From Rubritepida sp. (GTDB taxonomy: Bacteria > Pseudomonadota > Alphaproteobacteria > Acetobacterales > Acetobacteraceae): a stretch of 15,811 bases of DNA. The notes beneath the pieces are model-generated. The model saw nothing but the letters and a program-made list of their open reading frames with translations. It was not told the origin of the DNA and ran no database searches. How positions within the stretch are numbered: position 1 is the stretch's first letter; every line of letters begins with the position of its first letter. The position numbers were made by a program, and so were the translations under genes. Location: positions 1 to 15,811 of the forward strand of contig JALHNW010000009.1 in the NCBI GenBank assembly GCA_022843345.1, in the 5' to 3' direction. This document shows, one piece after another, positions 1-7,423 of this stretch.

Positions 1-1057
1 CCTTCCAGGCGGCGTCGGGCACGGGCATGCGGCCGGTGGCGCGGAACTCGCGCATCGTGCGCGCCGTCAGCGCGGGGTCGCTGCCCATGAGGACGTGCAG
101 CAGGCGCTCGAAGTTGGACGAGACCTGGATGTCCATGGACGGGGACAGGCTGGGTTCGACGGGGCGCGCGCTCATGTCGTTCGAGGCCAGGAAGCGGGCC
201 AGGATGTCGTTGCGGTTGGCGCCCACGATGAAGCGCCCGATGGGCAGGCCCATGCGGCTGGCGACCCAGGCGGCCAGCACGTTGCCGAAATTGCCGGTGG
301 GGACGGAGACGGCGACCTCGCGCTCCGGCGCCCCCAGGGCGAGGGCGGCGGCGGCGTAGTAGGGCACCTGGGCGGCGATGCGCGCCCAGTTGATGGAATT
401 CACCGCGGCCAGCCGCATCTCGTGGCGGAACGGGGCGTCCACGAACATGGCCTTCACCATGTCCTGGCAATCGTCGAAGGAGCCTTCGACCGCGAGGTTG
501 GCGACGTTGGGGGAGAGGACCGTGGTCATCTGCCGGCGCTGCACCTCGGAGGTGCGGCCGCGCGGGTGCAGGATGACGATGTCCACCGCCGCGCGGTCGC
601 GGCACGCCTCGATGGCCGCGCTGCCCGTGTCGCCGGAAGTCGCGCCGACGATGGTGATGCGCTCGCCGCGCTTCGTCAGCACGTGGTCGAACAGGCGGCC
701 GAGGAGCTGGAGGGCCAGGTCCTTGAAGGCGAGCGTCGGGCCGTGGAACAGCTCCAGCGCGAAGGCGCCCCCGTCCAGCTGGACCAGGGGGACGACGGCG
801 GGGTGGCGGAAGCTGCCATAGGCGTCGCGGCACATGCGGTGCAGGTCTTCGAAGGCGACGGCGCCGCCGGTGAAGGGGTGGATGACGCGGGCGGCGAGCT
901 CGGCATAGGGCAGGCCGCGCAGGGCGCGCCATTCGGACGGGCTGAACTGCGGGAAGGATTCGGGCAGGAACAGCCCGCCATCCTCGGCCAGGCCGGCGAG
1001 CAGGACATCCTCGAAGCCGCGGGGCGCGGCTTCGCCTCGGGTGGAGACGTAGCGCAT
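1..1057 (-). CDS. thrC: Threonine synthase (partial, C-terminus outside window)
   Basis: PLP enzyme that converts O-phospho-L-homoserine to L-threonine, the last step of threonine synthesis in the cytoplasm. About 352 residues are visible; the family is usually around 430-470, so the C-terminus lies beyond base 1. The protein opens MRYVSTRGEAAP and has the N-terminal family pattern (EDGGLFLP at about 25-32, then PFTGG). The PLP-binding lysine is in HGPTLAFKDLALQLLG, Lys112 by my count. The phosphate/substrate loop GATSGDTGSAA follows, and further on come SINWARIAAQ and VPTGNFGNVLAA. The ATG at 1057 matches the family start. No good Shine-Dalgarno lies before it, and a TACAAC box is about 8 bases upstream on this strand, so the mRNA may be nearly leaderless. 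It is divergent from the toxin-antitoxin pair at 1158. Identification is firm; the leader is inference. Confidence 0.95.
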   Translation of the reverse strand, partial: MRYVSTRGEAAPRGFEDVLLAGLAEDGGLFLPESFPQFSPSEWRALRGLPYAELAARVIHPFTGGAVAFEDLHRMCRDAYGSFRHPAVVPLVQLDGGAFALELFHGPTLAFKDLALQLLGRLFDHVLTKRGERITIVGATSGDTGSAAIEACRDRAAVDIVILHPRGRTSEVQRRQMTTVLSPNVANLAVEGSFDDCQDMVKAMFVDAPFRHEMRLAAVNSINWARIAAQVPYYAAAALALGAPEREVAVSVPTGNFGNVLAAWVASRMGLPIGRFIVGANRNDILARFLASNDMSARPVEPSLSPSMDIQVSSNFERLLHVLMGSDPALTARTMREFRATGRMPVPDAAWK

Positions 1058-1157
1058 GGGGTTGGTTGTAGGACAGAATCTCGCACAGGGCGATGCGCCC
1101 GCTTGCTCCCGGCGCGCGATGGAACCATCTTCCCGGTGATATGACCGGAGTGGTGCC

Positions 1158-1451
1158 ATGAGCGAACCCGCGCGCCGTGCGACCGACGCCTATCGCAAAC
1201 GCCTCGCCCGCGATGGGCTGTCGCGCTTCGAGGTGGTCGGCCACGAGGGCGACAAGCAGCTTCTGCGCCAGGTGGCTCGCCGGCTGGCGGCGGGGGATGG
1301 CGAGGCCGAGGCGCTGCGACGCCTGTTGCAAGGCGGCGCTGCGGCGCCGCGGCGGGGCGGGCTGCTGCGTGCCCTGCGCGATTCGCCGATGGTGGGGGCG
1401 GAGCTGGATCTGGCGCGGGTGGAGGCGGAGCCCCGCGACGGCTTCGCGTGA
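1158..1451 (+). CDS. Antitoxin of a type II (VapBC/FitAB-like) toxin-antitoxin pair
   Basis: A 97-residue protein directly before, and overlapping, a PIN-domain toxin, so it is read as the antitoxin. The N-terminal half (RRATDAYRKRLARDGLSRFE, then GDKQLLRQVARRLA) is basic and resembles the small DNA-binding antitoxins common in alphaproteobacteria; I do not assign a specific fold. The C-terminal half carries LLRALRDSPMVGAELDL followed by a charged tail ending RDGFA. This resembles the toxin-neutralising tail of antitoxins paired with VapC (LxxLRxSPLxGxDLDL). A GGAG about 8 bases before the ATG supports the start. The TGA stop overlaps the toxin GTG start by four bases, so the two are probably translationally coupled and autoregulated as a complex. 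Role is inferred from position and the tail motif. Confidence 0.8.
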   Translation: MSEPARRATDAYRKRLARDGLSRFEVVGHEGDKQLLRQVARRLAAGDGEAEALRRLLQGGAAAPRRGGLLRALRDSPMVGAELDLARVEAEPRDGFA

Positions 1452-1882
1452 TCCGCTTCCTGCTGGACACGAACGTCATCAGCGAGACGGTCAGGGCGGA
1501 ACCGGCGCCCGCCCTGCTGCGATGGCTGGACCAACGGCTGGACGAGGAGTTGTTCATCGCGTCGCTGACCCTTGCCGAGATCGAGCGCGGCATCCTGCTG
1601 GCGCCGTCGGGCCGGCGCCGGGACGCGCTGGTGGATTGGTTCCACGGGGCGTCCGGGCCGCCGCGCTTCTTCGCCGGCCGCGTGCTGCCCTTCGATGCGG
1701 CGGCGGCGGCGCACTGGGCGCGGCTGATGGCCGAGGGACGGGCGGGCGGACGCCCCCGGCCGCCGCTCGACATGGTGATCGCGGCTACGGCGCTGGCCCA
1801 TGGCTGCCGCATCGCCACCGCGAACCTGCGGGATTTCGAGGGGCTCGACGCACTCAACCCGCTGAAGGACGGTGCTGGCTGA
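1448..1882 (+). CDS. vapC: PIN-domain ribonuclease toxin, VapC/FitB-like
   Basis: A 144-residue PIN-domain protein, the usual VapC length. Such toxins cut specific RNAs (often tRNA or rRNA) with a Mg-dependent acidic site and are blocked by the cognate antitoxin. The expected acidic residues are present in order: Asp7 in FLLDTNVISE, Glu44 in TLAEIERGIL, Asp108 in PPLDMVIAATA, and Asn126/Asp129 in TANLRDFEGL. The LLDTNVISE opening and the AEIERGI motif are typical of the FitB-like VapC subgroup. The start is GTG at 1448, inside the antitoxin stop (GTGA overlap). The gene ends 13 bases from the stop of the convergent gcvP, with no clear terminator between. All catalytic residues are intact, so it is probably functional. 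RNA target unknown. Confidence 0.93.
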   Translation: MIRFLLDTNVISETVRAEPAPALLRWLDQRLDEELFIASLTLAEIERGILLAPSGRRRDALVDWFHGASGPPRFFAGRVLPFDAAAAAHWARLMAEGRAGGRPRPPLDMVIAATALAHGCRIATANLRDFEGLDALNPLKDGAG

Positions 1883-1895
1883 GCGCCCCCGCCGC

Positions 1896-4772
1896 CTACT
1901 CCGCCGCCTGCATGAGCTGCCTTTCCGCGTACTCCTCCAGCGGCGCGCAGGTGCAGACCAGGTTGCGGTCGCCATGGACGTTGTCCACGCGCTTCACCGG
2001 CGGCCAGTACTTGTTGGCGCGCACCCAGGGCAAGGGAAAGGCCGCCTCCTCGCGCCCGTAGGGGTGCGCCCAGGCGGTGGCCGTCACCTCGGCCGCCGTG
2101 TGGGGGGCGTTCTTCAGGACGTTGTCGGCCTTGTCGGCCCGGCCCTGCTCGACCGCGCGGATCTCGGCGCGGATGGCGATCATCGCCTCGGCGAAGCGGT
2201 CCAGCTCGGCCTTGGTCTCGCTTTCCGTGGGCTCGACCATCAGCGTGCCGTTCACCGGCCAGGACATGGTGGGGGCGTGGAAGCCGTAGTCCTGCAGGCG
2301 CTTGGCGATGTCCTCCACCAGCACGCCGCCGCCCTGGCCGAAGCCGCGGCAGTCCAGGATGCATTCATGCGCCACCATGCCGCCCGCGCCGCGGTAGAGG
2401 ATGGGGAAGTGCGGCGCCAGCACGCTCGCCAGGTAGTTGGCGTTGAGGATGGCCACCTCGGTGGCGCGCGTCAGCCCCTCGGCGCCCATCATGCGGATGT
2501 AGGCGTAGGAGATGGGCAGGATGGCCGCGCTGCCGAAGGGCGCGGCGGAGACGGGGCCGAAGCCCGTTTCGGGCCCCGCCTCGGCCACCAGCGGGTGGTT
2601 GGGCAGGTGCGGCGCCAGGTGGGCGGCGACGCCGATGGGCCCCACCCCCGGCCCGCCGCCGCCATGGGGGATGCAGAAGGTCTTGTGCAGGTTCAGGTGG
2701 CACACGTCCGCGCCGATGGCGGCCGGGCTGGTGAGGCCGACCTGCGCGTTCATGTTCGCGCCGTCCATGTACACCTGCCCGCCCTGCGCGTGGACGATGG
2801 CGCAGATCTCCTGGATCGCCGCCTCGTACACGCCGTGGGTGCTGGGGTAGGTGACCATGAGCGCGGCCAGGCTGGGGCCGTGCTGCGCCGCCTTGGCGCG
2901 CAGGTCGTCCAGGTCCACGTTGCCGTCGCGGTCGCAGGCCGTCACCACCACGCGCATGCCGGCCATCACGGCCGAGGCCGGGTTGGTGCCGTGCGCGGAG
3001 GACGGGATCAGGCAGATGTCGCGGTGCCCCTCGCCGCGGGCGCGGTGGAAGGCGCGGATGGCCAGCAGGCCCGCATATTCGCCCTGGCTGCCGGCATTGG
3101 GCTGCAACGACACGGCCGCGAAGCCGGTGACGGCGCAGAGCCAGGATTCCAACTGGCGGATCATGGCGAGGTAGCCCTGCGCCTGGTCCACCGGCGCGAA
3201 GGGGTGGATGTCGGCGAAGCCGGGGAAGGTGACGGGGATCATCTCCGCCGTCGCGTTCAGCTTCATGGTGCAGGAGCCGAGCGGGATCATGGAGCGGTTC
3301 AGCGCCACGTCCTTGTCCTCCAGCCGCTTCATGTAGCGCAGCATGGAGTGCTCGGCGTGGTGGGCGTTGAACACCTCGGCGGTCAGGAAGGGCGTGGTGC
3401 GGGCGAGGCCGGCGGGCATGGCGCCGCGCGGCTCGCCGGGCGCGCCGCCCATGATGGCGCAGAGCGCGTCGAGTTCGGCGCGCGTCACCGTCTCGTCCAT
3501 CGCCACGGCCACCGCGCCGTCCAGGCGGCGCAGGTTGAAGCCGGCGGCCAGCGCCGCCGCCATCACGGCGTCGGTCTCGGCGCCCGTCTCCAGCACCACC
3601 GTGTCGAAGAAGTGGCCGTGGCGGAGCGGGAAGCGGGAGGCGCCGGCCAGCAGGCGGGCCAGCAGGTGGGCGCGGCGGGCGATGCGGCGCAGCCCCTCGG
3701 GGCCGTGCCAGACGGCGTACATGGACGCCATCACCGCCAGAAGCACCTGGGCGGTGCAGATGTTGCTCGTCGCCTTCTCGCGCCGGATGTGCTGCTCGCG
3801 CGTCTGCAAGGCGAGGCGCATCGCCGGCGCGCCGGCCGCGTCCACGGAAACGCCGACGAGGCGGCCGGGCAGGCTGCGCTTCAGCGCGTCGCGCACCGCC
3901 ATGAAGCCGGCATGCGGCCCGCCATAGCCCAGCGGCACGCCGAAGCGCTGGGAGGAGCCGACGACGATGTCGGCCCCCATCTCGCCCGGCGGGGTGAGCA
4001 GGGTCAGCGCCAGCAGGTCGGCGGCCACGATGGCGAGAGCGCCGGCCTCGTGCGCGGCGGCGATCTCGGGCGCGATGTCGCGCAGGACGCCTTCCGTGCC
4101 CGGGTACTGCGTCAGCACGGCGAAGGGCAGGTGGGCGGCGGCGGCCTCGGCCAGCTCGGCCGGCGGGACGGCGACGACCTGGATGCCCACCGGCTCGGCG
4201 CGCACGCGCACCACGGCGAGCGTCTGCGGGTGCAGGTCGTCGGCCACGAGCAGCACGTCGGACTTCGCCTTGTGCACGGAATGGGCCAGGGTCACGGCTT
4301 CCGCCGCCGCCGTCGCCTCGTCCAGCAGGGAGGCGCCGGCGACCGGCAGGCCGGTCAGGTCGGCCACCATGGTCTGGAAGTTGACCAGCGCCTCCAGCCG
4401 GCCCTGCGCGATCTCGGCCTGGTAGGGGGTGTAGGCGGTGTACCAGCCCGGGTTCTCCAGGATGTTGCGCAGGATCACCGGGGGCGTGCGCGTGCCGTGG
4501 TAGCCCATGCCGATGAGGCTGCGCTTCACTTGGTTGCGCTCGGAAAGCGCGCGCAGCTCGGCCAGGGCGCCCGCCTCGTTGACCGGGGCGGGCAGGGCGG
4601 AGAAGTCCACGCCGCGGATGCCGGCGGGGACCGTGCGCCTGATCAGGTCCTCCATGTCCGCCGCGCCCACGGCGGCCAGCATGGCGGCGATCTCGGCCTC
4701 GGAGGGGCCGATGTGGCGGCGGATGAACTCGCCCTGGTCCTCCAGGGCGGAAAGCTCGGCGAGCGCGCTCAT
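1896..4772 (-). CDS. gcvP: Glycine dehydrogenase (aminomethyl-transferring), P protein
   Basis: PLP-dependent P protein of the glycine cleavage system: it decarboxylates glycine and passes the aminomethyl group to lipoyl-GcvH. It is 958 residues, the usual length of the single-chain form. The N-terminal half has FIRRHIGPS (17-24), [19 protein letters not shown] and [10 protein letters not shown]. The C-terminal half holds the active site: the PLP lysine is Lys697 in [18 protein letters not shown], preceded by [10 protein letters not shown] and [13 protein letters not shown]. The frame stays open upstream through gcvH, but ATG 4772 ([12 protein letters not shown]) is chosen. It places the RRHIGPS motif at the family position and overlaps the gcvH stop by four bases (ATGA), implying translational coupling. 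It is the last gene of the riboswitch-controlled operon and convergent with the PIN toxin. Confidence 0.97.
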   Translation of the reverse strand: MSALAELSALEDQGEFIRRHIGPSEAEIAAMLAAVGAADMEDLIRRTVPAGIRGVDFSALPAPVNEAGALAELRALSERNQVKRSLIGMGYHGTRTPPVILRNILENPGWYTAYTPYQAEIAQGRLEALVNFQTMVADLTGLPVAGASLLDEATAAAEAVTLAHSVHKAKSDVLLVADDLHPQTLAVVRVRAEPVGIQVVAVPPAELAEAAAAHLPFAVLTQYPGTEGVLRDIAPEIAAAHEAGALAIVAADLLALTLLTPPGEMGADIVVGSSQRFGVPLGYGGPHAGFMAVRDALKRSLPGRLVGVSVDAAGAPAMRLALQTREQHIRREKATSNICTAQVLLAVMASMYAVWHGPEGLRRIARRAHLLARLLAGASRFPLRHGHFFDTVVLETGAETDAVMAAALAAGFNLRRLDGAVAVAMDETVTRAELDALCAIMGGAPGEPRGAMPAGLARTTPFLTAEVFNAHHAEHSMLRYMKRLEDKDVALNRSMIPLGSCTMKLNATAEMIPVTFPGFADIHPFAPVDQAQGYLAMIRQLESWLCAVTGFAAVSLQPNAGSQGEYAGLLAIRAFHRARGEGHRDICLIPSSAHGTNPASAVMAGMRVVVTACDRDGNVDLDDLRAKAAQHGPSLAALMVTYPSTHGVYEAAIQEICAIVHAQGGQVYMDGANMNAQVGLTSPAAIGADVCHLNLHKTFCIPHGGGGPGVGPIGVAAHLAPHLPNHPLVAEAGPETGFGPVSAAPFGSAAILPISYAYIRMMGAEGLTRATEVAILNANYLASVLAPHFPILYRGAGGMVAHECILDCRGFGQGGGVLVEDIAKRLQDYGFHAPTMSWPVNGTLMVEPTESETKAELDRFAEAMIAIRAEIRAVEQGRADKADNVLKNAPHTAAEVTATAWAHPYGREEAAFPLPWVRANKYWPPVKRVDNVHGDRNLVCTCAPLEEYAERQLMQAAE

Positions 4773-5143
4773 GCCAGGCTCTCCACGTGCTTCGCGTAGC
4801 CGTCGGCGTCCATGAGGTCGCCCGGCAGGTCGCCGGCGGGGGCGATGCGGAAGAACCAGCCATCGGCGGTGGGGGACTGGTTCACCAGGGCCGGGTCGTC
4901 CACCAGGGCGGCGTTCACCTCGACGACCTTGCCGCTGATGGGCGCATAGACGTCGCTCGCGGCCTTCACGCTTTCCACCACGGCGATGGCCTCGCCGGCC
5001 TCGACCACGCGGCCAGGCTCGGGCAGGTCCACGAAGACGACGTCGCCCAGGGCGTTCTGCGCGTGCTCGGTGATGCCGACGGTCCAGGATTCGCCGTCCT
5101 GGCGCAGCCACTCGTGGTCCTTGGTGAAGTGCGTGGTGGTCAT
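4769..5143 (-). CDS. gcvH: Glycine cleavage system H protein
   Basis: Small lipoyl-carrier protein that shuttles the aminomethyl group from GcvP to GcvT and the dihydrolipoyl arm to the L protein. It has 124 residues, typical for the family. It contains KDHEWLR near the N-terminus, [12 protein letters not shown] (23-34), FVDLPEPG, and the lipoylation motif [14 protein letters not shown] with Lys60 as the lipoyl lysine. The C-terminal GWFFRI motif is present. An AAAAGGA Shine-Dalgarno lies just before the ATG. The gene starts 13 bases after the gcvT stop and its own stop overlaps the gcvP start. No L protein (Lpd) gene lies in the window, as expected because it is usually shared with 2-oxoacid dehydrogenases. 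Confidence 0.97.
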   Translation of the reverse strand: MTTTHFTKDHEWLRQDGESWTVGITEHAQNALGDVVFVDLPEPGRVVEAGEAIAVVESVKAASDVYAPISGKVVEVNAALVDDPALVNQSPTADGWFFRIAPAGDLPGDLMDADGYAKHVESLA

Positions 5144-5156
5144 GGCGGCGTCCTTT

Positions 5157-6224
5157 TCAGCGGGCGTAGCGGTGCGGGTGGAAGGGAAGCGGGGCGACGT
5201 GGGCCGGGATGGGCTTGCCGCGCACCTCCAGGGTCAGGGCCGTGCCGTCGGCGGCCAGCGCGCGGGGGACGTAGCCCATGGCGACCGGGCCGTTCACGCT
5301 GGGGCCGAAGCCGCCGGAGGTGACGAGGCCGCCGCCCATCACGGCGGTGCCGCCGCGGGCGGGCTGGCGCCCCTCGGGGCGGATGCCGACGCGGATGCGC
5401 GCGGGGCCGTGGTCCAGCGCCTCGCGCACCGCGTCGGCGCCGGTGAAGTCCCAGGCGGCCTTGCGGCGCTTGCCGATGGACCAGGTGAGGGCGGCCTCGA
5501 TGGGGTTCGTGTCCTCGTCCAGGTCGTTGCCGTAGAGGCAAAGGCCGGCTTCAAGGCGCAGGCTGTCCCGCGCGCCGAGGCCGGCGGGCAGCACGCCGGG
5601 CAGGGACAGCAGGTGGCGGGCGAGGCGGTCGGCGTGTTCGGCCGCCACGGAGATCTCCAGCCCGTCCTCGCCCGTGTAGCCGGAGCGCGAGGCGATGACG
5701 GGGATGCCCGCGATCTCCATCGCCTGGATGCCCATGAAGGACATGGCCGTGGGCACCAGCGCGGCGACGGCGGGGCCTTGCAGGGCCAGCAGCGCGCGGT
5801 CGGGCAGGGGGCGCAGCGTGACGCCGGCGGGCAGCACGGATTCGATCAGCGGCAGGTCCACCTGCTTGCGCGAGGCGTTCACCACCAGGAACAGCCGGTC
5901 GCCGAGGTTGGCCACCATGAAGTCGTCCACGATGCCGCCGCGCCCGTTCAGCAGCAGGCCGTAGCGCTGGCGGCCGGGCTTGAGGCCCTGGACGTCGGCG
6001 GGCGTCAGGCGTTCCAGCGCGGCGGCCGCGCCCTCCCCGTGCAATTCCGCCTGGCCCATGTGGGACACGTCGAACAGCGCGGCGGCGGCGCGGCAATGCA
6101 GGTGCTCGCCCATGATGCCCTGCGGGTACTGCACGGGCATCGCGTAGCCGGCGAAGGGGACCATGCGGCCGCCGAGTTCGCGGTGCAGGTCTGCCAGGGG
6201 GGTTTCGTTCAGGTCTTCGGCCAC
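5157..6224 (-). CDS. gcvT: Aminomethyltransferase, glycine cleavage T protein
   Basis: T protein: it transfers the methylene group from aminomethyl-lipoyl GcvH to tetrahydrofolate, releasing ammonia and making 5,10-methylene-THF. It has 355 residues, slightly short but within the family range. Motifs in order: [13 protein letters not shown] (21-33), FDVSHMGQ (51-58), the folate/catalytic region [11 protein letters not shown] with Asp100/Asp101, YTGEDGLEI, and the C-terminal domain ending in [14 protein letters not shown]. The start is GTG at 6224, preceded closely by AGGGAG. The codon lies inside an inverted repeat that pairs with the 3' flank of the glycine riboswitch. First gene of gcvT-gcvH-gcvP. 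The product feeds the same folate pool used by MetF (10593-11531). Confidence 0.96.
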   Translation of the reverse strand: MAEDLNETPLADLHRELGGRMVPFAGYAMPVQYPQGIMGEHLHCRAAAALFDVSHMGQAELHGEGAAAALERLTPADVQGLKPGRQRYGLLLNGRGGIVDDFMVANLGDRLFLVVNASRKQVDLPLIESVLPAGVTLRPLPDRALLALQGPAVAALVPTAMSFMGIQAMEIAGIPVIASRSGYTGEDGLEISVAAEHADRLARHLLSLPGVLPAGLGARDSLRLEAGLCLYGNDLDEDTNPIEAALTWSIGKRRKAAWDFTGADAVREALDHGPARIRVGIRPEGRQPARGGTAVMGGGLVTSGGFGPSVNGPVAMGYVPRALAADGTALTLEVRGKPIPAHVAPLPFHPHRYAR

Positions 6225-6267
6225 GCGCTCTCCCTGCCGCGCGGTGGCGGCGGTTGATGTCGTGGCC
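6219..6267 (-). promoter_or_regulatory. Putative riboswitch expression platform: hairpin over the gcvT start codon
   Basis: On the mRNA strand, GGCCACG (6267-6261), immediately after the second glycine aptamer, is perfectly complementary to CGTGGCC (6225-6219). The latter contains the gcvT GTG start. The seven-pair stem would enclose a 35-base loop carrying the AGGGAG ribosome-binding site. No U-tract follows, so control of translation rather than termination is the natural reading. The complementarity is seen directly; its switching role is inference. Confidence 0.55.
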
Positions 6268-6270
6268 CCC

Positions 6271-6451
6271 CTCTGTCCATGGACCTGAGAGATTCAGGGC
6301 TGGCGGAACCAACCCCTTACTCCGTCGGTGCCGGGCATGACCGGACTTTCCAGAGTGCCCTTCGTTCGCGCGCGGCCCTTCTGCCTGAGCGTTTCCGGGG
6401 GCCGGTTGCGCCTTCGGCGGCCCCGTCGCCGGGGCTCTCTCCCGCGCGCGA
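6271..6451 (-). promoter_or_regulatory. Tandem (two-aptamer) glycine riboswitch
   Basis: Two consecutive glycine aptamers lie in the leader of gcvT. Aptamer 1 (about 6451-6366) is closed by a perfect ten-pair P1, TCGCGCGCGG with CCGCGCGCGA. It contains GGGAGAGAGCC, GCCGAAGGCGCAA, GGAAACGCTCAGGCAGAAGG and then the P1 partner. A linker of about nine bases follows. Aptamer 2 (about 6356-6271) runs from CTCTGGAAAG through CACCGACGGAGTAAGG and AATCTCTCAGGTCC to GGACAGAG, with CTCTG/CAGAG as P1. These match the conserved core of the glycine riboswitch class. The class normally activates gcv operons when glycine is high, and this position agrees. The first aptamer has an unusually long, GC-only closing stem. 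Confidence 0.95.
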
Positions 6452-6454
6452 TGC

Positions 6455-6478
6455 ACGGGCAGGGGTGGAGATGCCCGT
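6455..6478. repeat. Hairpin just upstream of aptamer 1
   Basis: ACGGGCA and TGCCCGT form a perfect seven-pair inverted repeat with a ten-base loop, directly before the riboswitch in the 77 bases after prmA. No T-run follows on either strand, so a classical terminator is not supported. It may be part of the gcvT promoter/leader or attenuate read-through from prmA. Confidence 0.4.
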
Positions 6479-6512
6479 TCGGGGGCGCGATGGCAAGGCG
6501 TATCGGCGCGGG

Positions 6513-6527
6513 TTCCGCGGCGCGGAA
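6513..6527. repeat. 15-bp palindrome after the prmA stop
   Basis: TTCCGCG and CGCGGAA flank a single central base, a near-perfect DNA palindrome about five bases beyond the prmA stop and upstream of the glycine riboswitch. The one-base spacer cannot form an RNA hairpin loop without opening several pairs, so an operator-like DNA site is as likely as a terminator. Function unknown. Confidence 0.4.
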
Positions 6528-6532
6528 GCGCG

Positions 6533-7423
6533 CTATGCCCGCTTTCGCAGCACCAGGCTCGCCCAGGGTGCAAGGTCTATGCGGCGCTCCAGCACCAGCC
6601 CCTGCCGGCGGTGGGCGGCCAGCACCATCGGCACCTGGGTGCCCAGCAGCCCGGCCAGGATGGCGCGGCCGTTCGGCGCCAAGTGGTCGGCCAGGTCCTT
6701 CGCCATGGCGCAAAGGGGGCGGGCCAGGATGTTGGCGAAGACCAGGTCGTAGGGCGCCGGGCGACGCACCGCGGCGGCCTTCCAGCCATCGGCCAGGATG
6801 GAGCGGAACTGGTTGCGAAGTCCGTTCATCGCGGCGTTGTCCTGCGCGACGCGCACCGACCAGGGCTCGATGTCGGTCGCCAGCACCGTGCAGCCCCACA
6901 GCTTCGCCGCCGCCATGGCCAGGATGCCGCTGCCCGAGCCCAGGTCCAGCACGCGGGCGTGGCGGCCCTGGTTGGGGATGCCCTCCAGCGCCATCAGGCA
7001 GCCGCGGGTGGAATTGTGCTCGCCCGAGCCGAAGGCCAGGCCGGCGTCCAGCGTCAGCGCGATGCGGCCGAAGACGCGGCGCTGGTCCACGTGGGACGGG
7101 CGGATCAGGAAACGCCGGCCGATCGGCATGACCGGAAAGGCCTCGACCGTGCGGGCCAGCCAGCCATCGGCCTCGGTGGCGTGGCGCTCCAGCGGCGCCT
7201 CGTGGCCGGTGAGGCCGGCGGCAAGGGCGAGCGCGGCCAGCAGCGCCTCGGGGTCGGCGGTCGCCTCGCGCACCGCCTCGATGCGCCAGGTGTCGGTCGG
7301 CTCGTCGCGGAACAGGGCGACGGTGGCGGAGACGGACAGCAGCGCGGCCTCGTAGGTGGGCACGGCGTGCTCGGGCAGGTGGTCGAGGACCAGGGTTTCC
7401 AGCGGCTGGACGTGCCTTCTCAC
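6533..7423 (-). CDS. prmA: Ribosomal protein L11 methyltransferase
   Basis: SAM-dependent methyltransferase that methylates lysines of ribosomal protein L11 in the cytoplasm. It has 296 residues, the family length. An N-terminal substrate-binding domain (about 1-110) precedes the Rossmann methyltransferase domain. Visible motifs are GLAFGSGEHNST (128-139, family GTAFGTGxHxTT), the SAM-binding VLDLGSGSGILAMAA (158-172), ATDIEP (182-187) and FANILARPL (229-237, the NPP-like motif of PrmA). The start is GTG at 7423, overlapping the helicase TGA stop as GTGA; the frame is open further upstream but that is antisense noise from the helicase. Probably cotranscribed and coupled with the upstream helicase. 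Confidence 0.94.
   Translation of the reverse strand: MRRHVQPLETLVLDHLPEHAVPTYEAALLSVSATVALFRDEPTDTWRIEAVREATADPEALLAALALAAGLTGHEAPLERHATEADGWLARTVEAFPVMPIGRRFLIRPSHVDQRRVFGRIALTLDAGLAFGSGEHNSTRGCLMALEGIPNQGRHARVLDLGSGSGILAMAAAKLWGCTVLATDIEPWSVRVAQDNAAMNGLRNQFRSILADGWKAAAVRRPAPYDLVFANILARPLCAMAKDLADHLAPNGRAILAGLLGTQVPMVLAAHRRQGLVLERRIDLAPWASLVLRKRA

Noticed and set aside
95..1144. A 349-codon plus-strand frame opposite thrC
   Set aside because: Compositional shadow; the minus strand shows threonine synthase motifs throughout.
1872..4799. A 975-codon open frame on the plus strand opposite gcvP
   Set aside because: Very high GC keeps antisense frames open; the product is rich in His/Arg/Gly/Ala with no domain pattern, while the minus strand encodes an unmistakable GcvP.
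4773..5111. Extended N-terminus for gcvP in the same frame
   Set aside because: It would overlap all of gcvH; the extension is Arg/Gly-rich noise, and the ATGA overlap start fits the family.
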